The position numbers and the translations under genes were made by a program. A stretch of DNA of 64,000 nt from Yersinia frederiksenii ATCC 33641 (GTDB taxonomy: Bacteria; Pseudomonadota; Gammaproteobacteria; Enterobacterales; Enterobacteriaceae), in contig NZ_KN150731.1 of assembly GCF_000754805.1 (NCBI RefSeq), positions 2,405,886-2,469,885 on the forward strand, written 5' to 3'. Positions 49,038 to 61,531 of this stretch are shown here, one piece after another (the stretch's first letter is position 1; every line of letters starts with the position of its first letter). A model generated the notes under the pieces. It saw only the letters and a list, made by a program, of their open reading frames with translations. It was not told the DNA's origin and made no database searches.

Positions 49038-49067
49038 AGTCATACATAGTCATACATAGTCATAATT
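49038..49067. repeat. Three helically phased 10-bp direct repeats
   Basis: AGTCATACAT occurs twice in tandem, followed by a partial third copy (AGTCATAATT), with exact 10-bp period, inside the 373-bp AT-rich gap between yjbJ and lexA. No gene is seen in that gap. Confidence 0.6.
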
Positions 49068-49324
49068 TAAATTAAATCAGGTTATTTCGCTTACCGTATG
49101 AATAACTATAGCAGCTGAGACTAATAATTAAAGCCAAGCTAATATTAATCACTATAATTTGGGCAAGGATTTAAAAATGAAGGAGAGTAATATTCAGTTA
49201 AAACAGTAAGTAATAGCTTATTATCGGATTGTTCTCAATATCAATATAAGGATAAATATATAGGTGAGAAACTCAATATACTGTATACCCCCCTTGTTAG
49301 AAGGGTATACATCAACAGCTAGGC

Positions 49325-49933
49325 TCAGATCCAGTCGCCATTGCGGATAACACCAACGGCCAACCCTTCGATAGTAAAGCTTTGCTCTCGCAAATCGACA
49401 ATAATTGGCTGAAACTCGGTATTTTCGGGTAGAAGCTGTACGATATTCCCTTGTTTTTTCAAGCGTTTTACCGTTACTTCATCATCAATACGTGCAACAA
49501 CGACTTGCCCGTTACGCACATCTTGTGTTTTATGCACCGCCAACAGGTCGCCATCCAGAATGCCGATATCTCTCATAGACATCCCATTCACCCGCAGTAG
49601 AAAATCTGCACTTGGCTTAAACATCGATGGGTCTACTTTGTAGTGCCCTTCAATATGCTGCTGTGCCAACAGTGGTTCACCCGCGGCAACACGGCCAATC
49701 AGCGGCAAGCCATCCTCTTCTTCCATCAGTAAACGAATACCACGGGAAGCGCCAGAGACAATCTCAATAACACCCTTGCGGGCCAGTGCTTTTAAATGCT
49801 CTTCAGCGGCGTTAGGAGAGCGGAATCCCAGACGCTGCGCAATTTCGGCACGGGTCGGCGGCATACCTGTTTGCGATAGGTGATCGCGCACCAGGTCATA
49901 AACCTCTTGCTGTCTGGTAGTAAGTGCTTTCAT
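49325..49933 (-). CDS. lexA: SOS repressor LexA
   Basis: 202-residue SOS master repressor and self-cleaving protease. N-terminal winged HTH (about 1-70; recognition helix near [12 protein letters not shown]), cleavage site A84-G85, catalytic S119 in GMSM and K156 in VTVKRLKK, all in E. coli positions. Two LexA boxes in its promoter give autoregulation. dinF, which follows lexA in E. coli, is absent. Confidence 0.98.
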   Translation of the reverse strand: MKALTTRQQEVYDLVRDHLSQTGMPPTRAEIAQRLGFRSPNAAEEHLKALARKGVIEIVSGASRGIRLLMEEEDGLPLIGRVAAGEPLLAQQHIEGHYKVDPSMFKPSADFLLRVNGMSMRDIGILDGDLLAVHKTQDVRNGQVVVARIDDEVTVKRLKKQGNIVQLLPENTEFQPIIVDLREQSFTIEGLAVGVIRNGDWI

Positions 49934-49941
49934 TTCGCCCC

Positions 49942-49978
49942 CTGTTTGTTTATACAGTCTTGCTGTGAGTATATACAG
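49942..49978. promoter_or_regulatory. Tandem LexA boxes of lexA
   Basis: CTGTTTGTTTATACAG (49942-49957) and CTGTGAGTATATACAG (49963-49978) both fit CTG-N10-CAG and are 21 bp apart, like the double operator of E. coli lexA. Confidence 0.92.
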
Positions 49979-50088
49979 GTAAGCCAGTATAGGGAACCAA
50001 AGAGTGAATAAAAACAGGGATTAATCACAGCTTATTTTTATCCTGTCACTCGCTATGCTCAACGCCATCGTGGCTATGGGGAACATCA

Positions 50089-50457
50089 CTAGCCAGCATG
50101 CTGCCAAAGTACAGTTACCCATATAAATAGTGCTAACAGAATGGTAAGAAATACCGCAGCAGAGCCCATATCTTTGGCCCGGCCTGAAAGTTCATGAAAT
50201 TCACTGCCGATACGATCGACCACAGCTTCAATGGCACTGTTGATCACCTCAACAATGATCACTAACACCACACTTCCAACTAATAAAATACGCGCGAAAG
50301 CATCCACATCCAACCAGAAGGCCAGTATGATAGCCAGTATGGCAGCCACGGCTTCTTGGCGAAAAGCCGCCTCATTTTTCCAGGCAGCACTTAAGCCTTT
50401 CACAGAATATCCGGTCGCTTTATAGATTCGGCTTAGCCCTGTTGATTGATTCGCCAT
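50089..50457 (-). CDS. dgkA: Diacylglycerol kinase DgkA
   Basis: 122-residue trimeric inner-membrane kinase that phosphorylates diacylglycerol released by osmoregulated glucan and LPS modification, returning it to phospholipid synthesis. Three membrane helices and the catalytic segment IEVINSAIEAVVDRIG are present. Divergent from plsB, an arrangement shared with E. coli that places two phospholipid genes on one control region. Confidence 0.95.
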   Translation of the reverse strand: MANQSTGLSRIYKATGYSVKGLSAAWKNEAAFRQEAVAAILAIILAFWLDVDAFARILLVGSVVLVIIVEVINSAIEAVVDRIGSEFHELSGRAKDMGSAAVFLTILLALFIWVTVLWQHAG

Positions 50458-50583
50458 GATTTATTGCCTTTATCTTAAGTTAATGATGATTTTTGCCGCT
50501 TTCTGTTGTCTTATCACCACAGATCTCAAAACCAGTTTCTGGTATCCTTGCGACGAATTGCTAACAAGAGGCTTCATGTAGTT

Positions 50584-53052
50584 ATGTCAGGTTGGCGTAA
50601 AATATATTATAAGTTACTGAATTTACCACTTAAATTGTTGGTAAAAAGCAAGGTTATTCCGGCAGATCCTGTGACTGAGTTAGGGTTAGACCCTTCTCGT
50701 CCTATTCTGTACGTTTTACCTTACAATTCTAAGGCCGATTTGCTGACTTTGCGAGCACAGTGTCAGGCACAAGATCTGCCCGACCCATTGATTCCACTGG
50801 AAATAGATGGTGTACAGCTGCCTAGTCATGTGTTTATCGATAATGGCCCGAGGGTCTTTCGTTATTACGCACCTAAGCAGGAATCGGTAAAACTATTCCA
50901 TGATTATCTGGATCTGCACCGTAATAATCCAGAGCTGGATATCCAAATGCTGCCAGTCTCGGTGATGTTTGGTCGTTCTCCTGGGCGCGAAGGCCATGGT
51001 ACACCCCATCTGCGTGTGCTGAATGGCGTGCAGAAATTCTTTGCCGTATTGTGGCTGGGCCGCGATAGTTTTGTCCGTTTCTCAACCACAGTATCATTGC
51101 GCCGAATGGCCAGCGAGCATGGTACCGATAAAACTATCGCCCATAAGTTGGCCCGAGTCGCGCGAATGCACTTCTCTCGCCAGCGCCTGGCCGCAGTAGG
51201 CCCAAGCTTACCGGATCGTCAAGACCTATTCAAAAAGCTGCTGGCATCCAAGGCGATTGAAAAAGCCGTGGCAGATGAAGCACGTACCAAGAAAATCTCC
51301 CACGAGAAAGCACAGCAAAATGCCATTACGCTGATGGAAGAGATTGCCGCAGATTTCTCCTATGAAGCTGTGCGTCTGTCTGACAGGGTATTAAGCTGGA
51401 CGTGGAATCGCTTGTATCAGGGTATTAACGTCAATAATGCCGAGCGTGTGCGGCAATTGGCGCAAGATGGCCACGAAATTGTCTATGTGCCTTGCCATCG
51501 CAGCCATATGGATTACTTACTGCTTTCCTATGTGCTTTATCATCAAGGGTTGGTACCGCCGCATATTGCCGCCGGTATTAACCTTAACTTCTGGCCTGCC
51601 GGTCCGATTTTCCGTCGCTTGGGTGCCTTCTTTATCCGCCGCACCTTTAAAGGCAACAAACTCTATTCAACCGTATTTCGCGAATATCTGGGCGAACTGT
51701 TCACCCGGGGTTACTCAGTGGAATACTTTGTTGAAGGTGGCCGCTCGCGTACAGGCCGCCTGTTGGAGCCTAAAACCGGCACTCTGTCGATGACCATCCA
51801 AGCCATGTTGCGGGGCGGTTCACGGCCAATCACCTTAGTGCCAATCTATATCGGCTACGAACATGTGATGGAAGTGGGCACTTACGCCAAAGAGCTGAGA
51901 GGAGCCACCAAAGAGAAGGAAAACCTGTTGCAGATGGTGCGTGGCCTGCGTAAATTGCGCAATCTTGGTCAGGGTTACGTCAACTTTGGTGAACCAATTC
52001 CGCTAACCGCTTATCTGAACACCAATGTGCCGCAATGGCGGGATGCTATCGATCCCATCGAGGCACAGCGCCCAAGCTGGCTGACTCCGGCGGTCAATGA
52101 CTTGGCCGGCAAGATTATGGTCAGAATTAACAATGCAGCGGCGGCAAATGCCATGAACCTGTGCTCTACTGCATTGTTAGCCTCACGTCAGCGCTCGCTA
52201 ACCCGCGAGCAGCTACTTGAGCAGCTCGATTGCTATCTGCAACTGATGCGCAATGTGCCTTATGCGAAAGATGTCACTGTGCCGGATAAAACGCCGGAAG
52301 AGTTACTTAATCACGCCTTGAATATGAATAAGTTTGAGGTGGAGAAAGATAATATTGGTGACATTATCATCCTGCCACGGGAACAAGCCGTGCTGATGAC
52401 CTATTATCGCAATAATATCCAGCACTTGCTGATGCTGCCGTCGCTGATTGCCAGTATGGTGATGTACCACCGCCGCATTACTCGCGCTGAGTTATTGCGC
52501 CAAATCAGCATGATTTATCCGATGTTAAAAGCCGAGCTGTTCCTGCATTACAGCAAAGAGCAACTGCCGCAAACACTAGATACCTTAATTGATGAACTGG
52601 CTCGCCAGCAGCTGATTTGCGATAAAGGGAATGAATTGGTGCTAAATCCTGCCCGTATTCGCCCTCTGCAATTATTGGCAGCAGGTGTGCGTGAGACACT
52701 GCAACGCTATGCGATTACGCTGTCATTACTCAGTGCTAACCCAAGTATCAATCGTGGGGCACTGGAGAAAGAGAGCCGTATTATGGCGCAGCGTTTGTCC
52801 GTGCTACATGGGATTAATGCTCCGGAATTCTTCGATAAAGCCGTGTTCTCAACCCTAGTGGGCACCTTGCGCGAAGAGGGCTATATCAGCGATAGCGGTG
52901 ATGCCATTCAGGAACATACGCTGGAAGTTTACAATATGCTGAGCGCGTTGATGACACCGGAAGTGAAACTGACAATAGAGAGTGTCAGTATGCCGGCTGA
53001 AACCAACGAGCAGTTGCCAGCCCCTAAGGCTGAGGATGAATCGGAAGATTAA
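50584..53052 (+). CDS. plsB: Glycerol-3-phosphate acyltransferase PlsB
   Basis: Membrane-associated enzyme for the first acylation of phospholipid synthesis (glycerol-3-phosphate to lysophosphatidate). About 822 residues with the acyltransferase signature HRSHMDYLL at about 305-313 and the later blocks [22 protein letters not shown] and LVPIYIGYE. The ATG of [10 protein letters not shown] matches the E. coli N-terminus; an in-frame reading 78 nt longer exists but is not conserved. C-terminal tail is slightly longer than in E. coli. GAGG lies about 14 nt upstream, rather far. Confidence 0.95.
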   Translation: MSGWRKIYYKLLNLPLKLLVKSKVIPADPVTELGLDPSRPILYVLPYNSKADLLTLRAQCQAQDLPDPLIPLEIDGVQLPSHVFIDNGPRVFRYYAPKQESVKLFHDYLDLHRNNPELDIQMLPVSVMFGRSPGREGHGTPHLRVLNGVQKFFAVLWLGRDSFVRFSTTVSLRRMASEHGTDKTIAHKLARVARMHFSRQRLAAVGPSLPDRQDLFKKLLASKAIEKAVADEARTKKISHEKAQQNAITLMEEIAADFSYEAVRLSDRVLSWTWNRLYQGINVNNAERVRQLAQDGHEIVYVPCHRSHMDYLLLSYVLYHQGLVPPHIAAGINLNFWPAGPIFRRLGAFFIRRTFKGNKLYSTVFREYLGELFTRGYSVEYFVEGGRSRTGRLLEPKTGTLSMTIQAMLRGGSRPITLVPIYIGYEHVMEVGTYAKELRGATKEKENLLQMVRGLRKLRNLGQGYVNFGEPIPLTAYLNTNVPQWRDAIDPIEAQRPSWLTPAVNDLAGKIMVRINNAAAANAMNLCSTALLASRQRSLTREQLLEQLDCYLQLMRNVPYAKDVTVPDKTPEELLNHALNMNKFEVEKDNIGDIIILPREQAVLMTYYRNNIQHLLMLPSLIASMVMYHRRITRAELLRQISMIYPMLKAELFLHYSKEQLPQTLDTLIDELARQQLICDKGNELVLNPARIRPLQLLAAGVRETLQRYAITLSLLSANPSINRGALEKESRIMAQRLSVLHGINAPEFFDKAVFSTLVGTLREEGYISDSGDAIQEHTLEVYNMLSALMTPEVKLTIESVSMPAETNEQLPAPKAEDESED

Positions 53053-53079
53053 TCCTTCAGGATAAGATGAAGAAGATAA

Positions 53080-53109
53080 TGGCCAGATAAATCATCTGGC
53101 CATTTTTTT
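53080..53109. terminator. Terminator between plsB and ubiA
   Basis: Perfect 9-bp stem TGGCCAGAT/ATCTGGCCA with a 5-nt loop followed by TTTTTTT. It serves plsB, and the T-run touches the ubiA stop codon. Confidence 0.88.
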
Positions 53110-53974
53110 ACATATAACTCACTAAAATGCCAAGGAACAACACCAAACCCACATAGTTATTGTTTAGGAAAGCGCGAAAGCATGGGTCGCGCTCACGCTG
53201 GGCAATCATTTTCTGTTGATGTACAAAGAGCGCGCCAGCCAGCAAGACGGACCAATAAAACGCGCCACCCAGATTCATCAGCCAACCGATCGCCACCATC
53301 AACACCAAGGTTGCCAATTGCAATAAGCCAATGATTAGCTTGTCATACTGACCAAATAAAATCGCCGTGGATTTAACGCCAATCTTCAAATCATCATCAC
53401 GATCAACCATGGCATATTGAGTGTCATAAGCAACCGTCCAGCAGATATTGGCCAGCAAAAGCAGCCAACACGCCAGAGGTAAACTTTCACTCACGGCGGC
53501 AAATCCCATAGGAATTGACCAACCAAATGCAGCCCCCAGTACCACTTGCGGCAAGTGGGTGACCCGCTTCATAAAGGGATAAACCCATGCCAATGCCAGT
53601 GCTGCCAGTGATAGCCATATGGTCATGCTATTGAGCGTTAATACTAATCCAAACGACAATAACACCAAGACCACAAACAGGATTTTACTTTCTTTCTCAC
53701 TGATGAGGCCGCTTGGTAACGGTCGGGATGCGGTGCGTTTCACAAAACCATCAATATGTCGGTCAGCATAATCATTGACGACACAACCGGCCGCGCGCAT
53801 GAAAAAAACGCCCAGCACAAAGACAATCAGGATCTTGGTTTCGGGAATACCTTGCCCCGCCAACCACAGTGCCCACAATGTCGGCCATAATAGTAATAAT
53901 GAGCCAATGGGTTTATCAATGCGCATCAAACGGCAATAAGCCAGCCATTTGCTCTGAACTGTACTTCCCTTCAA
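53108..53974 (-). CDS. ubiA: 4-hydroxybenzoate octaprenyltransferase UbiA
   Basis: Polytopic inner-membrane prenyltransferase that joins 4-hydroxybenzoate to the octaprenyl tail in ubiquinone synthesis. About 288 residues, nine hydrophobic segments, and both aspartate-rich motifs NDYADRHID and [13 protein letters not shown]. The likely start is TTG ([10 protein letters not shown]) with GGAG 9 nt upstream; the TTG 15 nt earlier coincides with that ribosome binding site. Follows ubiC with a 49-bp gap. Confidence 0.95.
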   Translation of the reverse strand: MKGSTVQSKWLAYCRLMRIDKPIGSLLLLWPTLWALWLAGQGIPETKILIVFVLGVFFMRAAGCVVNDYADRHIDGFVKRTASRPLPSGLISEKESKILFVVLVLLSFGLVLTLNSMTIWLSLAALALAWVYPFMKRVTHLPQVVLGAAFGWSIPMGFAAVSESLPLACWLLLLANICWTVAYDTQYAMVDRDDDLKIGVKSTAILFGQYDKLIIGLLQLATLVLMVAIGWLMNLGGAFYWSVLLAGALFVHQQKMIAQRERDPCFRAFLNNNYVGLVLFLGILVSYM

Positions 53975-54023
53975 TTTATCAGTCTCCAAAATCTCACCAC
54001 CACATCACACTACTGAAGCGACA

Positions 54024-54530
54024 TTATTTGGTATAAAGCGGCGAAGCCGGTAAAAAAACTTCAGTTAATAGCAGCGGTTTACCCGACAGACGGAGTAACG
54101 AACGGCGCGCCCATAGGGTATCCTGCCGCCCCACTTGAATATAATCCCGGGTTAAATTGTCACCACCAAATAAATAGCGCCCGAGGGGCAATGTCCCTAA
54201 ATCCACCAGAGCTCTATCAGGGCCAGACAAGGTTTCTTCGGGGATAACGGTACGGCCAAGCAGCCACGGTTCATTATCACCACACAGCACGATTTCTCGT
54301 AGCCAATAACGTTCACTTATTGGCAAATGCTCCACATCCTCTCCCAACTCATTACGCGTAATAAAGCATTCTCGTTGCGGTTCGACGTGAACCCGTTGGC
54401 AATGTTGCTCAAAACGCCGGGTCATCGACCCCAACTCCATCAGCCAATCGGCGATGTTAGCAGGAAGGGTCGGGTGTTCAATGGCACACCAGTGGATAGG
54501 CTTTAAAATTGATGCATCGCCGGTAGACAT
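54024..54530 (-). CDS. ubiC: Chorismate lyase UbiC
   Basis: Cytoplasmic enzyme converting chorismate to 4-hydroxybenzoate and pyruvate, the entry step of ubiquinone synthesis. 168 residues with [13 protein letters not shown], the [12 protein letters not shown] strand, [15 protein letters not shown] and LGRYLF active-site segments. The ATG of MSTGDASIL has GGGAG 8 nt upstream and is preferred over a start 14 codons earlier. In E. coli malM lies directly upstream; here a 3-kb accessory gene intervenes. Confidence 0.94.
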   Translation of the reverse strand: MSTGDASILKPIHWCAIEHPTLPANIADWLMELGSMTRRFEQHCQRVHVEPQRECFITRNELGEDVEHLPISERYWLREIVLCGDNEPWLLGRTVIPEETLSGPDRALVDLGTLPLGRYLFGGDNLTRDYIQVGRQDTLWARRSLLRLSGKPLLLTEVFLPASPLYTK

Positions 54531-54675
54531 GCGGCTCGCTCCCTGCCGAGGATAAAACATCCATCCCCGCAATTGGTAATTGGAATCAGTAAATAGAGAA
54601 CCATTGTAGCGCAGAATCAGGTTCTGGCGGCACTAGGTTGCCTTTTTATTCAGACTAGTAAAATTATCCCTTAAT

Positions 54676-57600
54676 CTAATTTTCAGTATATTTTTCAATT
54701 TGTTGTAAGATAATTTTAACCTTCATACTCACTCCTTGATTTTGAGCGTCATAATTCGCATCTCTTGGTGAGTAATATCCATCGAGAGCATTATCAAAAT
54801 CGATAGGGTAAAAGGTGTTGGTTTTTTTGTCATATAAAACATTACGCAAGTTCAAATCATGATGGATGATATTGTAATACCCCAAATCATCCATCATGCT
54901 TAAAAATTGTTCTTTCGCATTGGGTGGGAAAATATGGCTCGTAATGTCTGCCAGTGTGTCCCCCGGCACTCTATACATTCTTATATAGTATTGATTTTTA
55001 TCAATAACTAAGTCCGCAGAACCGTCACCATAGTACCGATTAAAAAACTCAACTTCTTTCGTGTGAACTTCAGTTATAAAAGCCTCATCTTGTGCTACCA
55101 ATTTCTTTAACACAAAGCCTGGGTTGCCAGCATCAAAATAGACCTCCCCAGCCCTGCCACTGCCGATTTTTTTGCCTAATTTAACAGGACGTAAGCCTTT
55201 TGATTGAGATGGCCCGCCCCCCAACAACTTGCCCGGTTTGACAAATTGATGGCCATCTTTCAAGACAATACCCAACTCTTGACCGGTGACAATATCAACC
55301 TCCCAATAAGCACCGCCTCCTCCCTGTCTGACCCAAGCCTCACGCACCTTGTGCGGCAAGGCAGAGTCTTTAAGTTCAATCCGTTGCACTTCAATGGGTT
55401 TTCCATGCGGGTTTTGGATGGTACGACGGCTCGGCTCAATCGCCTCTTCTAATATGTCTATCTCAGCCGACAAAGTGGGAGACAACACGGGATCAACAGC
55501 TTGTGGGGCATTTTCTATCGTTACTACCCCTCTTTCCATTCCCCTTAGCAAACTTGTTTCCATCACCATTGCCGTCATACCTGCTGCCATATTCTCCTTT
55601 TCATTGCGGTAGCACGGCCCTTCTACTCTGGCGATAGTGCACATGGGGTTCGGTACTGGCAGCTTACAAGTCCAATCATTTTCCAGCGTTGTCCAGGCAT
55701 TGCCCCAAAAACGCGAGTTCTCAGATTCTGGCTGGTAGTCCTTGGCAAGGTTATTGATTTTATCTTGCAGCGCACTGCCCTCTGGCCGCCGACCTTCATC
55801 AATTAATGTCTTAATGGCCTGCGCCCGGATGGCTGGATGAGATTTGATTTGGGCATAATATCCGGCTTTTTTTGCATCTAATGTGTCGAACACGTTAATT
55901 GGCCGGCCATTGTTGCCAGGCATCGACATATTGGCAACAAAGTGGCTGCTAGCATCCCGACGCCGTTTAAATTCATTCACCGGTGAGCCATATTCCTTCT
56001 GCGAAAAGCCAAACTGAGGATCTTGACGGTAAATATATTGCCGGGTGTCATCAATATTTTTTACCCCCTTCTCCGTCAGGATATCTCTTATCGCCTGATC
56101 CTCATCAAAAGCAGCAGGACGATGGCGATAGGCTAGACGCATATCAAGATAATCTAATTGCCGCTCTATTTTTTCTTGTTCAGTGTTGTAAGGTCTGCAA
56201 GACATCAGCGGATATAAGGAATGGTTTGGCTCAAAATATGCAGTTAATGCCTTAAGATCCAACTCAAATCTTTCACGCACAATATCAATTAAATTATCAT
56301 TAATGTCTTTATTATCAATAATATAATCTGCTGATTGTTTTATTCTATTAAAGGTAATCTGAGCTGATTCAGGCAAATGGGAGATATCCATAGATCCAGC
56401 AATACGTTTTAATGCGCATGCCGTTTGCTCTAAAGTCAAAGGCTCGACTGCATTAGATTGGCTAAAATGAGATAAGAAGATCACCGTTGGGCTGTAGCCT
56501 CCCCCACCGGATTGACGCATTTGCTCTTCTTCTTGAAGTAATAAATTATACAGTTGCCGGGCATTTTTACCCTCCAACTTATCAAGGGCTTTGCCTTGCA
56601 ATTGATAATGTAACTTAAGCGTACTTTTGAGCGAGAATTCAAGACTGCCGACGGCATATTCAAGATCGAGAAATTGCGTGAAATCTTGTTGGCTACAAGC
56701 ATCAAACCCAATCTGGCTGCATCCAGCGATAATCATCAAATGCAATTCTGACGACTGGCTTTTCAGGTAGCGCCCTTGGGCATTTTTAGGTGCAAACCCA
56801 TTAGCAAGATAAGCCTCATCCGACGTCACTTTCGCCGGTATGGCATTAATCCCTTCGTGGATAGCCCTTAATGCTCGGGCGGCTCGGGAAACCCGCTGCT
56901 TCGGCCCCCCGAGTTGGTTCACTCCCCAATCATTCAAATCCGCAGTAGGAACCCGTGTTATTTCACCATAGCGATTGCCATAATGGGAAAGGTTAAAAAG
57001 TATCGTCGCCTGAATCTTGAGCTCTTTATTTTCAGGCAGATAAACAGCTGTGGATAATTCAGCTAGCGTGGGTTGATGCTCTTGGTGCAGCCACCAGGTA
57101 AGGCTGAGGGCTGTAAGTGGGGTCAATTTTTCTTCTTGGGACAGTGTCAGGCCTTTTTGCGATAGCTTAAAAAGTATGTCGCGCTCCAGGCTGATGACCC
57201 GCGCTTTTTCATATCCTTGAGCTGCAGTTAATCCGGGCCTTAAACGTAATAAATTATCTAAACCATTCGTATGTTCAATGCCTTCTACATCATAAAGTTG
57301 TAGATAAAGGTCTACAATTCTTCCCACACTGGCATCACTGATTTCTGGAAATTGTTGTGTCCACGTTTTCTGATCCCATTCTCTGGTGCGATCAATGAGC
57401 CGCATTGCTTGGCCGAATACCGGATCCGCGGTAGAACTGACGTTGGGTAACTCCTTAGCTATTTTTTCTAATACTCGGTGATCCCTTGCGCTCACCTTTA
57501 TTGGCAATCCTTGCTCTAATGACACACTTTTCTCTTCAAGCAGCAATGTATGCTGAACCAGCAGATAACTGATGCTGAGCAACGAGATATTATCTTCTGA

Positions 57601-57681
57601 AGTTTGGGGAGACCACGATGGTGCCGCAAAAGGAGTCGGCTGTACCACAGCCCATGAACAAGGTTGGGATTCCGTCAACAT
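54676..57681 (-). CDS. Large protein with C-terminal OspG/NleH-like kinase domain
   Basis: 1001 codons, monocistronic, no recognised name. The last ~165 residues read as a minimal protein kinase: glycine loop IGSGRAGEVYF (about 839-849), ATP-binding lysine in FVLKK (about 859-860), catalytic loop HHDLNLRN (D942, N947) and DFD in place of DFG (961-963), then only ~38 residues to the end. The absence of an activation segment and most of the C-lobe is characteristic of the OspG/NleH/YspK effector kinases. The N-terminal ~830 residues are largely helical by composition and match nothing I can name; a Gly-rich stretch (about 785-825) may link the two parts. No signal peptide or clear membrane segment. 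ATG with AGGA 9 nt upstream. It is AT-richer than its neighbours and sits between ubiC and malM, which are adjacent in E. coli, so it was probably acquired. No chaperone or immunity gene lies beside it. Kinase call about 0.75; effector role is inference. Confidence 0.75.
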   Translation of the reverse strand: MLTESQPCSWAVVQPTPFAAPSWSPQTSEDNISLLSISYLLVQHTLLLEEKSVSLEQGLPIKVSARDHRVLEKIAKELPNVSSTADPVFGQAMRLIDRTREWDQKTWTQQFPEISDASVGRIVDLYLQLYDVEGIEHTNGLDNLLRLRPGLTAAQGYEKARVISLERDILFKLSQKGLTLSQEEKLTPLTALSLTWWLHQEHQPTLAELSTAVYLPENKELKIQATILFNLSHYGNRYGEITRVPTADLNDWGVNQLGGPKQRVSRAARALRAIHEGINAIPAKVTSDEAYLANGFAPKNAQGRYLKSQSSELHLMIIAGCSQIGFDACSQQDFTQFLDLEYAVGSLEFSLKSTLKLHYQLQGKALDKLEGKNARQLYNLLLQEEEQMRQSGGGGYSPTVIFLSHFSQSNAVEPLTLEQTACALKRIAGSMDISHLPESAQITFNRIKQSADYIIDNKDINDNLIDIVRERFELDLKALTAYFEPNHSLYPLMSCRPYNTEQEKIERQLDYLDMRLAYRHRPAAFDEDQAIRDILTEKGVKNIDDTRQYIYRQDPQFGFSQKEYGSPVNEFKRRRDASSHFVANMSMPGNNGRPINVFDTLDAKKAGYYAQIKSHPAIRAQAIKTLIDEGRRPEGSALQDKINNLAKDYQPESENSRFWGNAWTTLENDWTCKLPVPNPMCTIARVEGPCYRNEKENMAAGMTAMVMETSLLRGMERGVVTIENAPQAVDPVLSPTLSAEIDILEEAIEPSRRTIQNPHGKPIEVQRIELKDSALPHKVREAWVRQGGGGAYWEVDIVTGQELGIVLKDGHQFVKPGKLLGGGPSQSKGLRPVKLGKKIGSGRAGEVYFDAGNPGFVLKKLVAQDEAFITEVHTKEVEFFNRYYGDGSADLVIDKNQYYIRMYRVPGDTLADITSHIFPPNAKEQFLSMMDDLGYYNIIHHDLNLRNVLYDKKTNTFYPIDFDNALDGYYSPRDANYDAQNQGVSMKVKIILQQIEKYTEN

Positions 57682-58024
57682 CAATCAATTCCTTTAACTG
57701 ATTAGCTGAACAAGGAGGAATCGTTAACAACGACTCTTCGGCATCTGATCCAAGATACCGATACCGACGCCATTATTTGTCTGATAGAGCCTTATTTATC
57801 GTTTATATTCCTCCCCAAACAGGTTATGCGAATGGCGGCGTAACGAGTAACGCCTATTGGGCTATGGTCGGTGTGGTAAACCAAAAATAAGCACATAACC
57901 CGTGTGGAGCGCGAGCACAACCCAATCTCGCAAGATATATGCACAGTAACCGATGATAAAATCCCACGAAAAAAGGTGCGCCAAAGCGCACCAATCATCC
58001 AGCCATATTCAGCAGTGCCGGGAT
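57682..58024. promoter_or_regulatory. Region between malM and the kinase gene
   Basis: 343 bp. The right end holds the malM terminator; the left ~280 bp must carry the kinase gene's promoter on the minus strand. A possible TTGGAT / TTGTTA pair with 17-bp spacing lies about 50 bp before the gene but is weak. No gene seen. Confidence 0.4.
57967..57992 (-). terminator. Terminator of malK-lamB-malM
   Basis: Minus strand GGTGCGC, loop TTTG, GCGCACC, then TTTTTTC. It should insulate the kinase gene from maltose induction. Confidence 0.9.
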
Positions 58025-58936
58025 TTACCCCTTGCCTTTTACACTACTAATAAAGGTTTTTCGGGCTGAAGTTGAGCCCAAATGTTCCGCTTCGTTCAAC
58101 AATTTCAGCGCCTTATCAACATCACCGGATTTCACCGCGTCTTTAATCGCCTGGTTGAAGTAGTTTTCCGTCTCACTCAGCATTGGCTCTGCAGGTTTTG
58201 CCGGTGCTGGTGCTGCTACCGCTGTCGGTTGGGCTGCATTGCCCACCACAACAGGAGTCGACTGCGCAGCTGGCTGTATCAAGCCAATCATAATGTTGCC
58301 CATACCTTGCTCAGCAGTTGCCTTAATCTTCAAGTTGCCGGTTGGTGTATGTTTGGCGATAGGGTCTGGGATATCTGGAACCGCATTACCCACCCCCATA
58401 GCATAAGCTTTGGCCGGATCCAGCAATGTAGTGGTCTTGGCTAAATCTTCACGAGTGGTATAAACCAGCAAATAGATCTGTTTTTGGCCCAGGGCTGGGG
58501 TCAGTTTCATCACCCCTTGCAGCCGGTCATTGACCATGATGCCCGCTTTTTCATAAGTGAAATAGCTGGACGGGTAATAAGCCGCCGGGCGCATCTGTTC
58601 ATCTAAAACTAATACGCTCGGAGAAAATAGTTGATTATCAGCCACTAAGCTGCTGAGCGTAATCTCCATTGAGCCACGATCGGCGGGCAATGCAAAGGCG
58701 GCAACCGCGCCTTCAATATTCCCTTGAGAAATTTGTGGGCTAGCTGCAGTGAGCTTAATTTCCTCAGTTGCTGGCGGCACTAAGGGCTGCCATGGCAACT
58801 GCTGTAATGTTGCGGTGCTAATGGTCGGCGCGATGGAAACATTCGCCGGAGAAATCGTAGATGCGGCCTGAGCTGCCAAAGGTGTGGTCACCCCTAGAGC
58901 CAATGCCAGACAGAGTGTCAGAAGATTCTTTTTCAT
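58025..58936 (-). CDS. malM: Maltose operon periplasmic protein MalM
   Basis: 303-residue periplasmic protein of the maltose regulon, exact role unknown. Signal peptide with cleavage near AAQAAS (about residue 24), a beta-rich body with FFxxSYFTYE-type motif PSSYFTYEKAG, and a Pro/Ala linker (about 220-245) before a C-terminal helical part ending in SSVKGKG as in E. coli. The ATG of MKKNLLTLC is chosen; an in-frame ATG 42 nt upstream lacks conservation. Last gene of malK-lamB-malM. Confidence 0.94.
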   Translation of the reverse strand: MKKNLLTLCLALALGVTTPLAAQAASTISPANVSIAPTISTATLQQLPWQPLVPPATEEIKLTAASPQISQGNIEGAVAAFALPADRGSMEITLSSLVADNQLFSPSVLVLDEQMRPAAYYPSSYFTYEKAGIMVNDRLQGVMKLTPALGQKQIYLLVYTTREDLAKTTTLLDPAKAYAMGVGNAVPDIPDPIAKHTPTGNLKIKATAEQGMGNIMIGLIQPAAQSTPVVVGNAAQPTAVAAPAPAKPAEPMLSETENYFNQAIKDAVKSGDVDKALKLLNEAEHLGSTSARKTFISSVKGKG

Positions 58937-59032
58937 TGTTATACCCTCATACGTAACAGTGCCAGGCAAGGTCGGCAAAGTTAACCAATATATAACCTTT
59001 TTGGGTTGTCGCTTTATGGTGCGTTAAGCAAA

Positions 59033-59052
59033 CAGCCGCCCGTAGGCGGCTG
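59033..59052 (-). terminator. Hairpin between lamB and malM
   Basis: CAGCCGCC/GGCGGCTG, 8-bp stem and 4-nt loop, 12 bp after the lamB stop. The following minus-strand sequence TTTGCTTAA is only weakly T-rich, so partial termination or a 3' stabilising structure. Confidence 0.6.
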
Positions 59053-59063
59053 AAAAATTGCTG

Positions 59064-61531
<2,468 letters not shown>

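Noticed and set aside
49038..49067. CRISPR-like array
   Set aside because: Repeats are 10 bp, contiguous and without spacers; no cas genes.
57792..57998. Small minus-strand frame between malM and the kinase gene
   Set aside because: Overlaps the malM terminator, no ribosome binding site, no recognisable features.
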